Shown: in pieces, positions 1 to 11,391 of the stretch
Layout of the letters: each line of letters opens with the position of its first letter
How positions within the stretch are numbered: position 1 is the first letter of the stretch
Source of the DNA: Agelas oroides
Lineage: Eukaryota; Porifera; Demospongiae; Agelasida; Agelasidae
NCBI GenBank assembly: GCA_949130485.1
Contig: OX422196.1
Span: forward strand, 3,640,889-3,704,888
DNA: 64,000 bases
Reading direction: 5' to 3'
Translations under genes and position numbers: made by a program
The notes under the pieces: generated by a model
Told to the model about the DNA's origin: nothing
Databases searched by the model: none
Seen by the model: the letters and a program-made list of their open reading frames with translations, nothing else

Positions 1-739
1 TAGTAGTCTATTGGGCTAGACCTCTCCAAAAGAGTGGGGTGAAAGATGGTCTGGCTTGATAGACTAGAAATACAGATGTTCCCCTTTGGGTAGCCTGCCT
101 CCACGGTTTTGGCTGACATTTTCCAAGTTACACTATTTGCAGAGTAATTTATGGTCACAACATACTTCTTACGTCACATTTGCACCGGGACATGCTAACA
201 CCTCAAATGTTCCCTCTTGGGTATCATTATGTCCACGAGTGCTTCCACACATCTCACTACTACACTTGTTGCTATGGCAATGGCGGTAAATATTCAGTAC
301 ACATGTCGCTAACAATGTTAATTAGTCCCAAACCCTCTCTTCCTCCTAGTGCAGGTGACATCAAAGCTTCATACCACCAGACCAGCAGAGTGTAACTGTA
401 CCTAAGAAGTTATACAAAATACTCTACCACCTCGCCACAAAACTGGTCACTCCCGAAGTCCCACAACAGCAGATCACAATGATAGGGTTTACAAAGTGCA
501 CTATAGGACACATCAAAGTTTATAAAACACATCATGTGCAGCGTAATTATTGCCAGTTGTCTGTGCACAAATCCAATTATAATATCACACCACTGCTTAC
601 AGTATGTTGCATGTTAGCAAAAGTTTAGTAAGCAATTTGTAGCCCAGGTGCGGCCAACTTCATAGTCAACTTCCTGGGATTTTAAGTCTGGTGGCCAAGA
701 AACTCCCCCCATACTACACTCCCCTGTGTTAGCAATCAC
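1..739. other. No gene seen; presumed intron of the kinesin-like gene
   Basis: I find no exon on either strand. The kinesin-3-like gene on the minus strand runs out of the window here: its third exon ends at 740 with a good donor, and the next expected exon, which should carry the P-loop, is not in 1-739. The short open frames at 86-395 have no recognisable content. Confidence 0.5.
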
Positions 740-2078
740 CTGTTCCTGGGAGATGTAGTGTGTGTCCTGTGGCTCCACAGACCAGTATGAGTGGTCATAC
801 ACAAACTCCTTGCTCCGGTCTTTGGTCTCCCCAATGGCAACACCAGAAGTAGTCTGTGCAACACAAACAGTGCACTTCAATGTGAAAGGACTGTAAATAA
901 TTTTGTGTGGCATAAAATCTAAAACACTGTGTATCAGATATATATCCACAGGGTGTGATACTGTACCCTCTCTGTTAGCCATATTGCTAACTGGAGGTAG
1001 CAGGAAGGCCACACCCAATCCCTAGATGAGAGCAGCATCTCTGCTATTCCATGATCCACACATCAACAAATAACTCTGCTATCCTCACATAATATGCCAA
1101 TTGGGTCCTACACATACCTTAAACAGTATGGTTGATTTGCCCCTCATCTCAATAACAGTTGGGGACTCGAGGTCAATCTCCCTGAGGGCAAAGAACACCA
1201 CTTAGAATGTTGTACAAAACCCCCAGTACATGGAACTCACACTCCATTGTACATGCAGAACAGGGTATCATGGTGTATGTACCATCTCTCATGTGTGCAT
1301 AATGCAGTATCACAGGAGAGAGGGTGTGGAGACCTAGTCGAATTCTGCAAAAAGGGTTAGGGCTTGCGTGAGTGGAAGTGGTCCGGCTTGCAAGACTAGT
1401 TGAGGCCTGCTATAGCACCACTTCATCCAGTCTTCGATAAAAATTCCAGAGGTAAGCAAACCATGGCACACTAATAAATATGCTCTGACCAGACCTTCAA
1501 ACTTTCATCCCACCGATATTCATTCACACTGTGTCATAATCGAATCCCTCATTTTGGGATTGTAGATATGTTGATCCACTTTCATACAGGAACAGCAGGG
1601 GGTTATAGTTGCATAATTTGCTTATATGAAAGTAGTTAATTGCTGTGAAGTTTAGCACATTGTCACAGTTTAGCACATTGTCACCATCGGCTTACATGGT
1701 GAGACTGACATATTTGGGGAATGCAACACACCCCCTGAATTAGATAGCAGACTCTACTGATCTAAAGCTGTCCCAACCAACTACAAATCCTAAGTTATGT
1801 CACATGCTACCCACACTTTTGTAGAAAACACCCTATCCATTCAGATCTGAAGGGAAAGGCCGATGGTAAAACGTATTTATTGGTGCTGCCTGGATTAATT
1901 CATAGCTAGAGCCTAGTGCTACATGTTGTATGAAACTCCTGGCATCACCGATGATACATGTAGCTCATGATAGCCAACAGGATTACCTACGATAGCCGAC
2001 ATGATAATTTGTGCATGCAGAACCTTACCTCTGGGAGAAGGGTCGAACACGCACCGCAACTTGAACAGTATCATTCAT
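740..2078 (-). CDS. Kinesin-3-like motor protein, first three coding exons (partial)
   Basis: Three exons join in phase. Exon 1 is 2078-2029: ATG, then a start ending in VQVAVRVRPFSQR, the classic kinesin motor strand-1 motif, with donor AG|GTAAGG. Exon 2 is 1181-1118: acceptor CCCTCAG, reading EIDLESPTVIEMRGKSTI, donor AAG|GTATGTG. Exon 3 is 853-740: acceptor TTGCACAG, reading EFVYDHSYWSVEPQDTHYI followed by SQEQ, donor CAG|GTGATT. The F-x-Y/D-x-SYWS...SQEQV spacing is characteristic of the kinesin-3 group (KIF1/13/16). The P-loop and the rest of the motor must lie beyond the left edge. Introns are 174-847 bp. The product would be a microtubule plus-end motor carrying vesicles. The family is secure; the subfamily is not resolved. 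Confidence 0.85.
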
Positions 2079-2670
2079 GATGCTAACAGACTCATGAACT
2101 GCGCGCACCACCAGCACTGCACCAGACAGTGATCTCTGCGTGCGCAACCACAAGGCTGTCACGAGAAAGGGGGCGTGTCCCGTCACTCAGTCTCGTTCCC
2201 AGACGATTTTGATTCTGGGAACGAGACACACTTGGCGGCCGGCGTACATGCACGTGCTGGTTTAGTGAACACGTGTAGCCGAAAGTAATGTCCCTGTGCA
2301 GCTGTGTTTTTTTGACCTGAAGCTGTTGCCGTTCCTAATGGAGGAAATTGAGCTTGACTAGAGGATCTGACATGGAGTCTATTTGTGGATTCACTGTTTG
2401 CGTGCAGGTAAGGCTGATAAGCGAACAGTTGTAAAGTTGCCACTGTTGCTGTCCTGTACCTTGGTGTTCATACCTTGTTTGGGGATTTCTTCTATGTATG
2501 CGCGTAATTTTTGTTTTCCATTACGTTTAATACAGCTGAATTTATGCCAAGGAAGTTTAAGCTTGTAGCTAGTAGTAAGCAATACTATTTAGACACCTTG
2601 GAGGCTGGCTATTTTGTACAGTCAGAAGTGTGTGGTGGTTTTGTGAGTTCAAACTTGATTCTGGTATTCT
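2079..2670. other. Upstream region of the kinesin-like gene
   Basis: No recognisable coding sequence. It should hold the promoter and 5' UTR of the minus-strand kinesin-like gene. The stretch from 2090 to 2280 is richer in CpG than its surroundings, as expected of an invertebrate housekeeping promoter. It contains a small inverted repeat around 2190-2228 (CTCGTTCCCAGA ... TCTGGGAACGAG). Confidence 0.35.
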
Positions 2671-3017
2671 CTTGCCCCCTCTTTCCCCCCCTTGCCCCCT
2701 CTTTCCCCCTCTTGCCCCCTCTTGCCTCCTCTTGCCCCCTCTTGCCTCCTCTTGCCCCCTCTTGCCTCCTCTTGCCTCTTGCCTCCTCTTGCCTCCTCTT
2801 GCCTCATCTTGCCTCCTCTTGCCTCCTCTTGCCTCCTCTTGCCTCCTCTTGCCCCCTCTTGCCTCATCTTGCCTCCTCTTGCCTCCTCTTGCCTCCTCTT
2901 GCCTCCTCTTGCCTCTTGCCTCCTCTTGCCTCCTCTTGCCTCCTCTTGCCTCCTCTTGCCTCCTCTTGCCTCCTCTTGCCTCCTCTTGCCTCCTCTTGCC
3001 CCCTCTTGCCCCCTCTT
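2671..3017. repeat. 10-bp minisatellite (CTTGCCTCCT)n
   Basis: About 35 head-to-tail units of CTTGCCYCCT, with a degenerate T/C-rich start (CTTTCCCCCC), occasional 6-bp short units (CTTGCCTCTTGCC) and a recurrent CTTGCCTCAT variant. All pyrimidines are on the plus strand, so the tract is a long polypurine/polypyrimidine mirror-type sequence. Because 10 is not a multiple of 3, all frames stay open and give low-complexity open frames that should not be taken as genes. Confidence 0.9.
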
Positions 3018-3263
3018 AAAATAATACCCTGGTTTGTGTTTCTCCTTCAAAAAGTTGTCGTAATGTGTACGTAGGTGAGTTAAAATACAAACACGGTATT
3101 AAAAACGCAGCAGATGAGCTTGCATTCTCTTGAAAATGTTTTTGTGTTTGATGCATGGCCCTTCAAGCTAACCCAGACAACTGCATTCACAAGCGTAAAA
3201 GTTTAATTCGCAGTAAGCCCAATTTTGCTTGTGTCATTGTGGATTTATTGGGGTAAGTAAGCT

Positions 3264-3636
3264 AGCCTCATTCCCAGGCACCGCCCAGCTTTCTGTCGCT
3301 TGCAGTACAGAAAAGTGGGGAGAGCCTGGTATCTTTTCTCACGTGAGCATGACATAATTGGAAAATGGCAAAAATTTTCAGAACGAACAGGCTGCGTTTC
3401 GAGTGTTGTTCAACCAACTACACGCTCAATGCTTGGTGTATACAACAATTGCCCTCCGCTAGCTAGATGCGTTTTGTAAATTATCTGCTGCGTTGGCTCT
3501 TTTTGCTGTTCTGGGCCCTGTGCGCCCACACACAATTTAACCCTTTCTACCATCCTTTCCATCCTGACGTCACTCGCGTGAGAAAAGATACCAGGCCCTC
3601 TCCCGCTTTTCTGTACTGAAAGTGGCAGAAAGCTGG
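3264..3636. mobile_element. Short inverted-repeat element (MITE-like), right end truncated
   Basis: A left arm at 3288-3345 (CAGCTTTCTG ... CAGTACAGAAAAG ... CCTGGTATCTTTTCTCAC) is repeated as its reverse complement at 3570-3636. Outside the left arm lies AGCCTCATTCCCAGGC, close to the terminal sequence of the 5225-6236 element. The matching outer 24 bases are missing on the right, where the dispersed repeat at 3637 begins. No transposase is encoded. Confidence 0.6.
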
Positions 3637-4092
3637 ACACAGGATATCTTCGCACGCAAGCAAGCTATCGACACGGAATAAAGACTAGCCTATAGCTAAG
3701 GCCTGTAGATAAAACATATCCAAGAATCAAGAAAAACCTTTCAGAAGTACGTTGGTTCCAATCGCTATAAGTCTGTTGGGCGGGGCTTGTTGACGATCGA
3801 TCGATTGCCAACTGTATCTCTGGTTCTCGAGCAGCTATCGACATGGGACAAGGACCGTCAGGAAGAGAGACTGTAGGCCTAAAACATATTACAAGATGAA
3901 CAGTGTTTGACATGCGATGCAGTTGTTATAAACGTGTAAGTGTTTCGCCCGTCCAGAAACCGTAGAAATGATGCGTAATATGCTTCCATAGTAAAAATTT
4001 CACACCGTTTTTTGAAGACGGTTCACATAGTAGAACGACTGTAGAACGAAGACAGAACGTAAACTTTATTTTGACCGCTACTGTAGCAGACA
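3637..4092 (+). repeat. Dispersed repeat family E, copy 1 (longest)
   Basis: It begins ACACAGGATATCTTCGCACG and runs through a GGGCGGGGCTTGTTGACGAT block to GACCGCTACTGTAGCAGAC. About 310 bp of it recurs in the same orientation at 6721-7028. More diverged copies lie reversed at 31187-31570 and 62986-63235. The last 55 bp recur inverted at about 6588-6645. No coding capacity. The repeat brackets the RPA-like gene at 4585-6531. Confidence 0.7.
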
Positions 4093-5224
4093 AGAGAATC
4101 AACTGCACCTAGAAGATGCCATAGTGCATGCTAGGATGTCTAAATTTCGTACTCATTTGGCTGAGCTACAATTTGTTTATTGTGCAACATGTGAGGAGTC
4201 GTTCCCAAGTCTTCGTTTGCAAGCCAATTCATCCGAATGCCTACGATGTGCTCATGACACCAAGCTATACTCTGACGCCAACAACATGGATCCTGGCCCT
4301 ACATAATACCGTACTCTGTGTAACATCCACACAATTTTTTACTTGGTAATCATTGATTTCAAAGAAATCAACACCAAAGTATACCTGAACACAAAAAGCA
4401 TTTATAAGACATACCTCCTAAACTAATTATGCATGGTCCTATATAGCTCAGTTCAAACTTCCTTACTTACAGAGACTATAACAATCATGAATTTCATCAT
4501 TGGCACAGGCAAGATTTTCTCAGAGACATCGGTTCCATCCACTCCTCTAATTATATATATCGTCCACCACCTCATTAAAAGCAGTCACTCGATATTCCTT
4601 CCCAGCTTTATCTTACAATGGCTAGGTGTGTGTGCAGAGACACTCTTTGCACACCTACTCATTTTCACTTTCACCCCACACTTTGAACATTCCCCAACCA
4701 CTTCAGACACCTCCACTACCTTCGCCTTGCAGCTCTTGCAGCTGCTGTAACTATCACACCCCACCACTCCAATGATTTCCCCCTTCACCACACCTTTCCC
4801 ATCATCAACAACCTCCTCCACCACTTCACCAACATCACCAACCTCTTGAATTGTTGACTTACTAGACAACGACAAGTGCCTCACACCATTGAAGGTCCTT
4901 ATGTAATGTTCATGAGCTTATAGCTGCAACCAGGCTCCAAATCACCAAAGCCTTTTTCCCAGGCAACACCTTTGATAACACCTGTACAGTCTACAATCAG
5001 TCTTTTGACCTCCGCCTTTTCCGCTGGTTGCACTGACTGAATTTTCCCCGTCACATTTACACGCTGATTGACAGCAAGCCCATTTATATCTTCGATCGCC
5101 AATACGTCCACCGAACCAGATAGGGAAGACGCTTCACTCCTTACATCATCACCAATGCTAAACTTTTTGGGCGATTTCAGAACAGTCGTTCGCGTGCCTG
5201 TCACTCTTTCCATCCCATCAAACC

Positions 5225-6236
5225 TAGCCTCGTACCCAGGCCGTTAATTAGGAAAAACGGCCTGGCAACTTCTCCGAGTTCAAACTGTTGACTTCCACTG
5301 CACTGGAGTTGTCAGTACCAATCAGATTTCAGAACGCTTCACGTGACAGTTGTAGAGAATTTTAATTGCATCATAAATGCATCACAGTAATATACCCGTC
5401 CCGCGGTACCGCTAGCGCTTGGAATGACGCTTTTGTTCGAACTCCTTCCGCTGACTTGTGTGCAACAACTACAGTGCCTGCGGACAAAATGGATTCTTTA
5501 TAAAAAAGGACCTGTTCGAGAGTAGCAGTGTCAGGTACTAGTTTAGTAGTCTCGGAACCAGACCCTCGAAAAATCGAAAAGGAGGGTCTGGTAAATCGGC
5601 TGGGGTGGAAGTGTACACTGCGGAATGTTAGGAATTTTATTAATTGCTGAACCTTCCGTAGCCAGTAGAGCTTTCGGCTGAACCAGATACTCGCAAAAGC
5701 GTTCTAATCTTTCCCGCTTGGTGTTTACAGCTTTCTAAAACGAAGCAAAAAGCGAAGACGGCTCTCGTGCGGTTAGCATTCCAATAAACGCACATCAGAA
5801 TGTTAATCAAAAGCCAATCGGAAGTGCGCCTGCATACCGGGCGCAGTGTACACTTCCACCCCATCCGAAATACCAGACCCTCCTTTTCGATTTTTCGAGG
5901 GTCTGGTTCCGAGACTACTAGTTTAGTACTTACTGTCAGTCGGGCACATCGACATCGGTGAGCGAGAGCGAGTCTACTGCAAGCAGTTCGTCTACAGATG
6001 ACAAGTAAGACAGTAACCATCCAATATAAGCCTGTAACGAGTCTACTGGCAACAACAACGCGCTTGCACAATTACGAACAGTCACGTGGCTACGATTAAA
6101 TATCACATGCATTATCCGATATTCATGGCTTGTATGGGTGCAGCTGTATTCTTTTTGACGTCACATCCGTATACAGTTTGAACCCGGGTAAGTTGCCAGG
6201 CCGTTTTTCCTAATTAACGGCCTGGGTACGAGGCTA
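5225..6236. mobile_element. Inverted-repeat DNA transposon A (non-autonomous) with 9-bp TSD
   Basis: The ends are perfect inverted repeats: TAGCCTCGTACCCAGGCCGT at 5225 and its reverse complement ending at 6236, extending about 46 bp inward through a TTAATTAGGAAAAACGG block. The element is flanked on both sides by CATCAAACC (5216-5224 and 6237-6245), a 9-bp target duplication lying in the coding frame of the RPA-like gene. It encodes no transposase. A second, nested element sits at 5547-5917. A diverged relative of its right half occupies 46771-47140. The 9-bp duplication is compatible with Mutator- or Merlin-like elements, but the superfamily is not proven. Confidence 0.85.
5547..5917. mobile_element. 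Nested inverted-repeat element B, 371 bp, with 9-bp TSD
   Basis: It starts TAGTCTCGGAACCAGACCCT and ends with the exact reverse complement. The arms are about 80 bp, including GAAAAATCGAAAAGGAGGGT and a CAGTGTACACTTCCACCCC block. It is flanked by CTAGTTTAG on both sides (5538-5546, 5918-5926). The related sequence near 47070-47090 lacks the insertion, giving a natural empty site. The shared TAG...CTA ends and 9-bp duplication suggest that A and B use the same or a related transposase. Confidence 0.85.
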
Positions 6237-6720
6237 CATCAAACCCTTCTTACTCTCCTGCACAGAACAGTTTGTCACCGCCACCGCTTCACCACTCTCC
6301 CATGCTTTCTCTACTGTGGCCCTTAGCTTGGGCTCGAATGACACCATCTGCACCGTTTTCTTCCCGTCTGAAAGCTTCCCCTCAGAAGAAACGAACATCT
6401 GTCTTCGTCTGGCTATGTTTCACCGGTGACACTTCACCGATAAATGCACCGTGTACCATCGTGGAGTTGCACACCGCCATCTCCGACACGTCCACCTCTT
6501 CATACTTGTGCTTCCTTGTCGGTGTCACCATCCTTTCACATACGTCAGTTTTTCTCGCCAGTCACTTTACACAAACCCTTTTTCACACTTGTCTACATAC
6601 AGTAGCGGCCAAAATAAAATTTACGTTCCGTTTTCGTTCTACGGTACAAAATGTCCCATTCCGTTTTTACGCCGTTCTTACGTAAGAACGATTGCTGATT
6701 ACACAACAAATAATTTTCGA

Positions 6721-7028
6721 CACAGGATATCTTCGCACACAAGCAAGCTATCAACACGGAATAAAGACTAACCTATAGCTAAGACCTGTAGATAGAACAT
6801 ATCCAAGAATCAAGAAAAACCTTTCAGAAATACATTAGTTCCAATCTCTATAAGTCTGTTGGGCGGGGCTTGTTGACGATTGATCGAGTGCCAACTGTAT
6901 CTCTGATTCTCGAGCAGCTATCGACATGGGACAAGGACCGTCAGGAAGAGAGACTGTAGGCCTAAAACATATCACAAGATGAACAGCGTTTGACATACGA
7001 TGCAGCTATTATAAATGTGTAAGTGTTT
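6721..7028 (+). repeat. Dispersed repeat family E, copy 2
   Basis: Close direct copy of 3637-3949, beginning CACAGGATATCTTCGCACAC and ending near TAAATGTGTAAGTGTTTTGG. It is preceded at 6588-6645 by the inverted distal segment of copy 1 (ACAGTAGCGGCCAAAATAAA). The two copies thus flank the RPA-like gene (a). Confidence 0.65.
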
Positions 7029-7110
7029 TGGGAATGAGGCTGCTGTTTCTCTTGGTTAAGTATGCCTGATGAAGATACTGTCAAACATTACAAGATAAGG
7101 ACGTCATATA

Positions 7111-7192
7111 ATCTCTCGAAAATATGCCCATGGGCGATGAACTTAAGGGGTACCTCAATGAGGGGGGTGGGCGTATTTTTGAGAGTTGTGAT
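7111..7192. mobile_element. Tiny 82-bp palindromic MITE, copy 1
   Basis: ATCTCTCGAAAATATGCCCA ... GGGCGTATTTTTGAGAGT forms an imperfect terminal inverted repeat. A second copy lies reversed at 48561-48644. Partial ends (CTCTCGAAAAT followed by GTGCCC or AGGCCC) also occur at 7195 and 7540, so this 450-bp stretch has received several insertions. Confidence 0.6.
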
Positions 7193-7934
7193 AAATCTCT
7201 CGAAAATGTGCCCACCTCACACCCACCTCACAAGCAGTTAGTCTGCTGTGATTCTGCAATACCACTTTTGTTATGAGCAATAACAGCAAATGGTGTCTGC
7301 CTTCATTTGTTAGTCCCTCCTCTTGCACAGTGTTGTTTCTTTGGTACTTCTCGCTTACATATCCACGTGTACTGTGGCAGAAATAGGTGGGTGTACTTTC
7401 CACATACGAATTCAAATACCTTCCTTTCGGCCTAGCATGTGTCCCATGGGTCTTCACCAAGATCCTAAAGCCAGTCACTGCTCATTTGAGTTAACTGGAA
7501 ATGCGATTGATCGTCTACATACATGTACATACTGTAATCTCTCGAAAATAGGCCCACCCCCCCTTTTTTGAATGAAGTTGTATGTACTATCTGCTCATTC
7601 AGGTTCTCTCTCACAATCTTCCACTGGTATTGTGTATATCATGTTTGTCAGCTGCTGGCACACACTGCATGTACGTAAAGGGCTGAGGATGCAATTACCA
7701 AGCCTTAATTGTGCTTGATAGCAAAGGCTTCTAGTTAACACAGGGAACATCTTGAAAGATCATCCTGAACTGTTCGCATCAGTCCCTGCCACTGTGGTCG
7801 CTCTGTGCACTACTGGATGGTCTGGACTGTTAATCTGTTTCTGTGTCTGCTGATTCAAAAGTGGATATGTTGTATGAAATGCTGTGGCCATCTTGGGACA
7901 CTTCCAGGCCTACTAATAATATCTTACTGACAGG
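7193..7934. other. No gene recognised
   Basis: It contains the CTCTCGAAAAT element ends at 7195 and 7540. Open frames here are short, overlap on opposite strands and show no domain or clear splice sites. Confidence 0.4.
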
Positions 7935-8138
7935 TTACGGCACCAGCACACTCATTTCTGGCACACTCTCTGGTACTAAGTTACAAGAGAAGGCAGTACT
8001 ACAAGAGGGATTTAAAGGAACGTTTAATTCCAGAACAGAATCCTCCCACCAGTTCAGGTCATTCTTGTCTAATTCACCCTTTTGTAGGCGTAATTCGTCA
8101 TCTTCCAGTGGGTCAAAGTCAAATATTACTTCTGCCTC
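7935..8138 (-). CDS. SH3-domain-like exon
   Basis: After an acceptor (ATGATGTGCAG) at 8139 the minus strand reads AEVIFDFDPLEDDELRLQKG, then ELDKNDLNWWEDS. The ALYDF-like start, the DELxLxKGE strand and the NWW motif are the SH3 signature; SH3 domains bind proline-rich peptides. The three to four residues normally found between KGE(L) and the acidic D-x-x-D stretch are absent, and no clear FPSNYV end follows, so the exon may continue into another exon or be degraded. No partner exon was found nearby. The exact 3' boundary is uncertain. Confidence 0.5.
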   Translation of the reverse strand, partial: EAEVIFDFDPLEDDELRLQKGELDKNDLNWWEDSVLELNVPLNPSCSTAFSCNLVPESVPEMSVLVP

Positions 8139-8174
8139 CTGCACATCATATCTCTTAAGTTTAAAGTCCGTGTA

Positions 8175-10375
8175 AGGCTAACTGAAAATGTCTGGTGATA
8201 GTCAATGAGTTAATGAACAAGAGTACGTAATGTAGTGGTGGATATGGTTTGCTATTGTAGAGAGTTCCAAAAGTCTTGCCTCCATGCCAGTAGTATCTCA
8301 CAGGCAGGTTAGTATGCACTGGCGCACTCATGTCTGGTACGCTTGAGTGGAACCTTCTTGTGAAAACTTGAAGACTGGGCTCAGGACTTGTTTCAACACC
8401 ACTAATGCTTGATGTAATATACAGCTGGATATGTTACTTTTGCTGGCTTGGAGCTTGTTCATGGTTGGTATCACATGAACTAATGCTATCTATACATGTA
8501 TATATAGCAAACCCTTATGGAATAATGCCATCGAATGAATAGGGATCTCGAGTCAAGCAATGTTTTACACTGTGAAGTGTGTAACTGGTACAGCAGTGGC
8601 TACTTAAGTGTATCACTTTTCATCATCTTTGTATGTATCTACACTGATGGCAAAGCTACACTCACCTACAACAGAAAGTCTCTTTGCCAACCTGATATTA
8701 ATACATACACTATATTCTCTACATACGTAAATCAAGGTATAGTTTGTAATGTTCTGTTATAAGTCAATGCCACTTGGATTGAAGCTGGTCCATGCTGTGG
8801 CTGTGGAGAGCTCCCTCTGCTCGTCCTGGAGGAGCCAGAGTAGTGCCAGTCTCCCTCCATTGCTGAGTCACTGCATTAGTACCTGGCAATTATTGAGACT
8901 GGATTCTTCAAGAAACATGATATTGGCCTGGTGACTGACTATTGATGGTCAGAATGTCTGTCTACCTTACCCTGTCATTATAAGTACAGTTGCTAAGTGA
9001 GGGATCTGTACAACTCAGAGCAACATCTGATGGGTATTTACCTTCCCACTAAATAATCCACTGGCTTTGACTTCTTGAAATGCTTTTGTGCAACCTAGAC
9101 AGCTAGCTTGCAGGCAGTAAAGCTGACAATAGCTGTCAGCTCTTCCATATAGTTGGCCGGGTCTGGGGGATTCACAGACTACAAAGGGAAATGAAAGATA
9201 GTGAATCAGATGTAGGTCCGCTATAATAAGCGGTCGCTTCATGGAAAGTGCTTCTACGTGCCTGCAATCTACCTGACACCTAGTGAGCCCACTGACAACT
9301 GTATTTGCACCCCACATAAGATTGAGAGCTGGTTGATACTTCCTTCCTCTTTTCCTGAAGCTCTCGGCTGCATGCTGCAACTGAACACGAGTAAGAACTG
9401 ATTGGTAGTAGGTGCTTTTCTTCACCCAACAACTCTGCTACATGAGGCTGGCTATGAGTGTCTTTGGACCTTCACCTTATAGTATAACAGGATGAAATAA
9501 CAGTCATTTAAAACCCAATAATTGGGGAGCTCAAAGTGAAAACAAGTGTCTATATTGCAGCTGTGAACCATTATTAGAAAGGATAGCAGAAGTGACTCCT
9601 TACTCTCTTCTATATGTGCGTGTACAATGTTGTAGTGCTGTAGTTTCTAAATGCTAGTGAGGGAAAACAATAATATTCCAACTTGTCATGACTAGCTTGT
9701 AAGTGAGGGCAACCTCTTCTGTCAGCTCCGTCTCATTAATCCTGAGAAGCACCGTATGCCTGTGAAACATTTCCACACTAGCTCTGCTCCCACCCCCCAC
9801 TAACGACTCCGAGCAGGTTAACAATTCACCTACGTAGGTTAGACTAATTGGTTGCAACAACGGCACAAGCATCAACTGCAGTAACTTTAGGTCTCTGGTA
9901 AGAATGAGAGAGATGGTCTTTCCAGTATCTCACATTGGGTATACATACCAAGTCACTCCAAGTGTTACTGTGCTAAAAATGATAAGTATGATAAGTTCTT
10001 CAAAAATGTATGTACTCCTCCATCATGTCAGTATCATCTATTCAAGGATGAGAGTGTTGGTAAAGTTGGTAGAATGTAGAAATGTTATTCTTAAGGGTAG
10101 AACCCCCAGGGCCCAGAGAGCGAAAGTTGTTTTTTCAAAGTGAATCTAAAGGAGACACTGTAAGACAAAGAACAACCAACAATCTCTTCAAATTGAGGTT
10201 GCCAGGTTGAGGAAGAAAGCAAACCTTGCCTGAGGATGACAAGGAGGACAAGAAGAGTCCAGGATTTTATTATTGCCAATGAGATTCTCTACTTTGTTGA
10301 GGCAAATCCAGGAAGGTGCTGCTGTTCGGCTCACCTAAATATGTAAGACTGAGTCATGTTTGATGGCTGTCAGAC
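8175..10375. other. No gene recognised
   Basis: This 2.2-kb stretch has short overlapping open frames on both strands without recognisable domains. A minus-strand stretch near 9300-9430 could be an exon but has no identifiable product. Confidence 0.4.
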
Positions 10376-10580
10376 TGAGATGTACTGAGATGTACTGAGA
10401 TATACTGAGATGTACTGAGATGTACTGAGATGTAGTGAGATGTACTGAGATGTACTGAGATATACTGAGATGTACTGAGATGTACTGAGATGTAGTGAGA
10501 TGTACTGAGATGTACTGAGATGTACTGAGATATACTGAGATGTACTGAGATGTACTGAGATGTACTGAGATGTAGTGAGA
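10376..10580. repeat. 10-bp minisatellite (TGTACTGAGA)n
   Basis: About 20 tandem TGTACTGAGA units with two recurring variants, TATACTGAGA and TGTAGTGAGA. The variants recur in an ordered pattern (roughly every 50-70 bp), suggesting that the array grew by copying blocks of several units. The serine/histidine-rich open frames on the minus strand are artefacts of the repeat. Confidence 0.9.
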
Positions 10581-11155
10581 GGTTGTTTACCTCTGCAACT
10601 GTGCCAAGGGAGCCATGGTGTTGCAATGGTTATAGGAAGTATGCCACATCGTTTGTAGCAATGATTACATTGGTGGACCTTAGCTCGTGTACCATCATAC
10701 TGTGATGTTTTCCATGGACTTTTGCGAATTTTGTGCTTACAGCATCTCAAAAAAAGAGATCGCAGTACATTGGTTTGTGGGAGTGGATCCCTATAGGTGT
10801 GATTAATGGACACATTGTTGTCGAACCAATGAATGCTGGCTAGCAAATTCCAGGGGAAACAGCATTTATGGACGTTTCCGACCTTGTGTATATTGCCGCA
10901 AAATAAGAAACGAGTAGCATAGTAATGTTAAAAAACGTCTGGGTATTCCTGGGTTCATGCCCCACCCCCCCTCCCCCCCCATTTTTTTCTCCCAATCCTC
11001 TAGTGTCAGCTACATAGGGGTTAATCCTGATTTTTTCCCCTAAAGTACTTCCTAGTGCTATTATCTGCATGAAGATGAGTTGAACCATATTTAAAGTTAT
11101 GTTTGATTCTTTCTCCTGCATGTTTATGTGTTCCTCACACTCTTGTTATGTGCAG

Positions 11156-11391
11156 GAAGATGGTCTGCTGTCTGTGCAAAAGACTGGGTGTCTGGCTACA
11201 CAAGCCAGGTATGCAGTAGACAAGAAATAGCTCATTAGCACAGTGGAGTTTGATAGAGTGTGGAGTGGTGAGTGTGGATGGGGTCAGTGTGGATGGGGTC
11301 ATGCTGTTACTAGTCTGTTAGCTACTGACTGTTTCTCTTCTGCAGGGAGCCAGCTACATTCGAACGAGTCAGTGCAGAAGGAACATTTGAG
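11156..11391 (+). CDS. Two candidate small exons, unidentified
   Basis: Exon 11156-11208 (acceptor TTATGTGCAG, donor CCAG|GTATGC) and exon 11346-11391 (acceptor CTTCTGCAG, donor GAG|GTAAGT) join in phase to 33 codons reading LLSVQKTGCLATQAREPATF and on to GTFE. The splice sites are good, but no family is recognised and no further exon is certain. A third open segment could begin at about 11484, but it overlaps the BEN-like gene on the other strand. Confidence 0.3.

Larger units (their letters stand above)
4585..6531 (-). pseudogene. RPA-like OB-fold/zinc-ribbon gene, copy (a), split by a transposon
   Basis: Starting at the ATG at 6531, the reading resembles the other RPA-like copies in this window: a KHKYEE start, then GKLSDGKKTVQMVSFEP, the hallmark GKLSDGK strand of the N-terminal OB fold. 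The frame is interrupted by an inverted-repeat element (5225-6236) and resumes at 5215 with SPKKFSIGDD, then a second OB fold ending VAWEKGFGDLEPGCSYKLMN. A one-base frameshift near 4905 leads to a zinc ribbon, CKSC-x14-CSKC, and a stop at 4585. Another frameshift lies near 6380. The family layout matches the DBD-A/B/C order of replication protein A large subunit, and similar genes are carried by many Helitrons. The gene is dead as it stands, but the breaks are simple and look recent. Confidence 0.75.

Noticed and set aside
2511..3074. Leu/Ser/Pro-rich protein over the 10-bp minisatellite
   Set aside because: All frames and both strands are open across the repeat, so openness carries no information.
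11156..11208. SRCR-domain fragment (reading WSAVCAKDWVSGY in another frame)
   Set aside because: That frame hits a stop in the next exon; the alternative frame passes both splice junctions.
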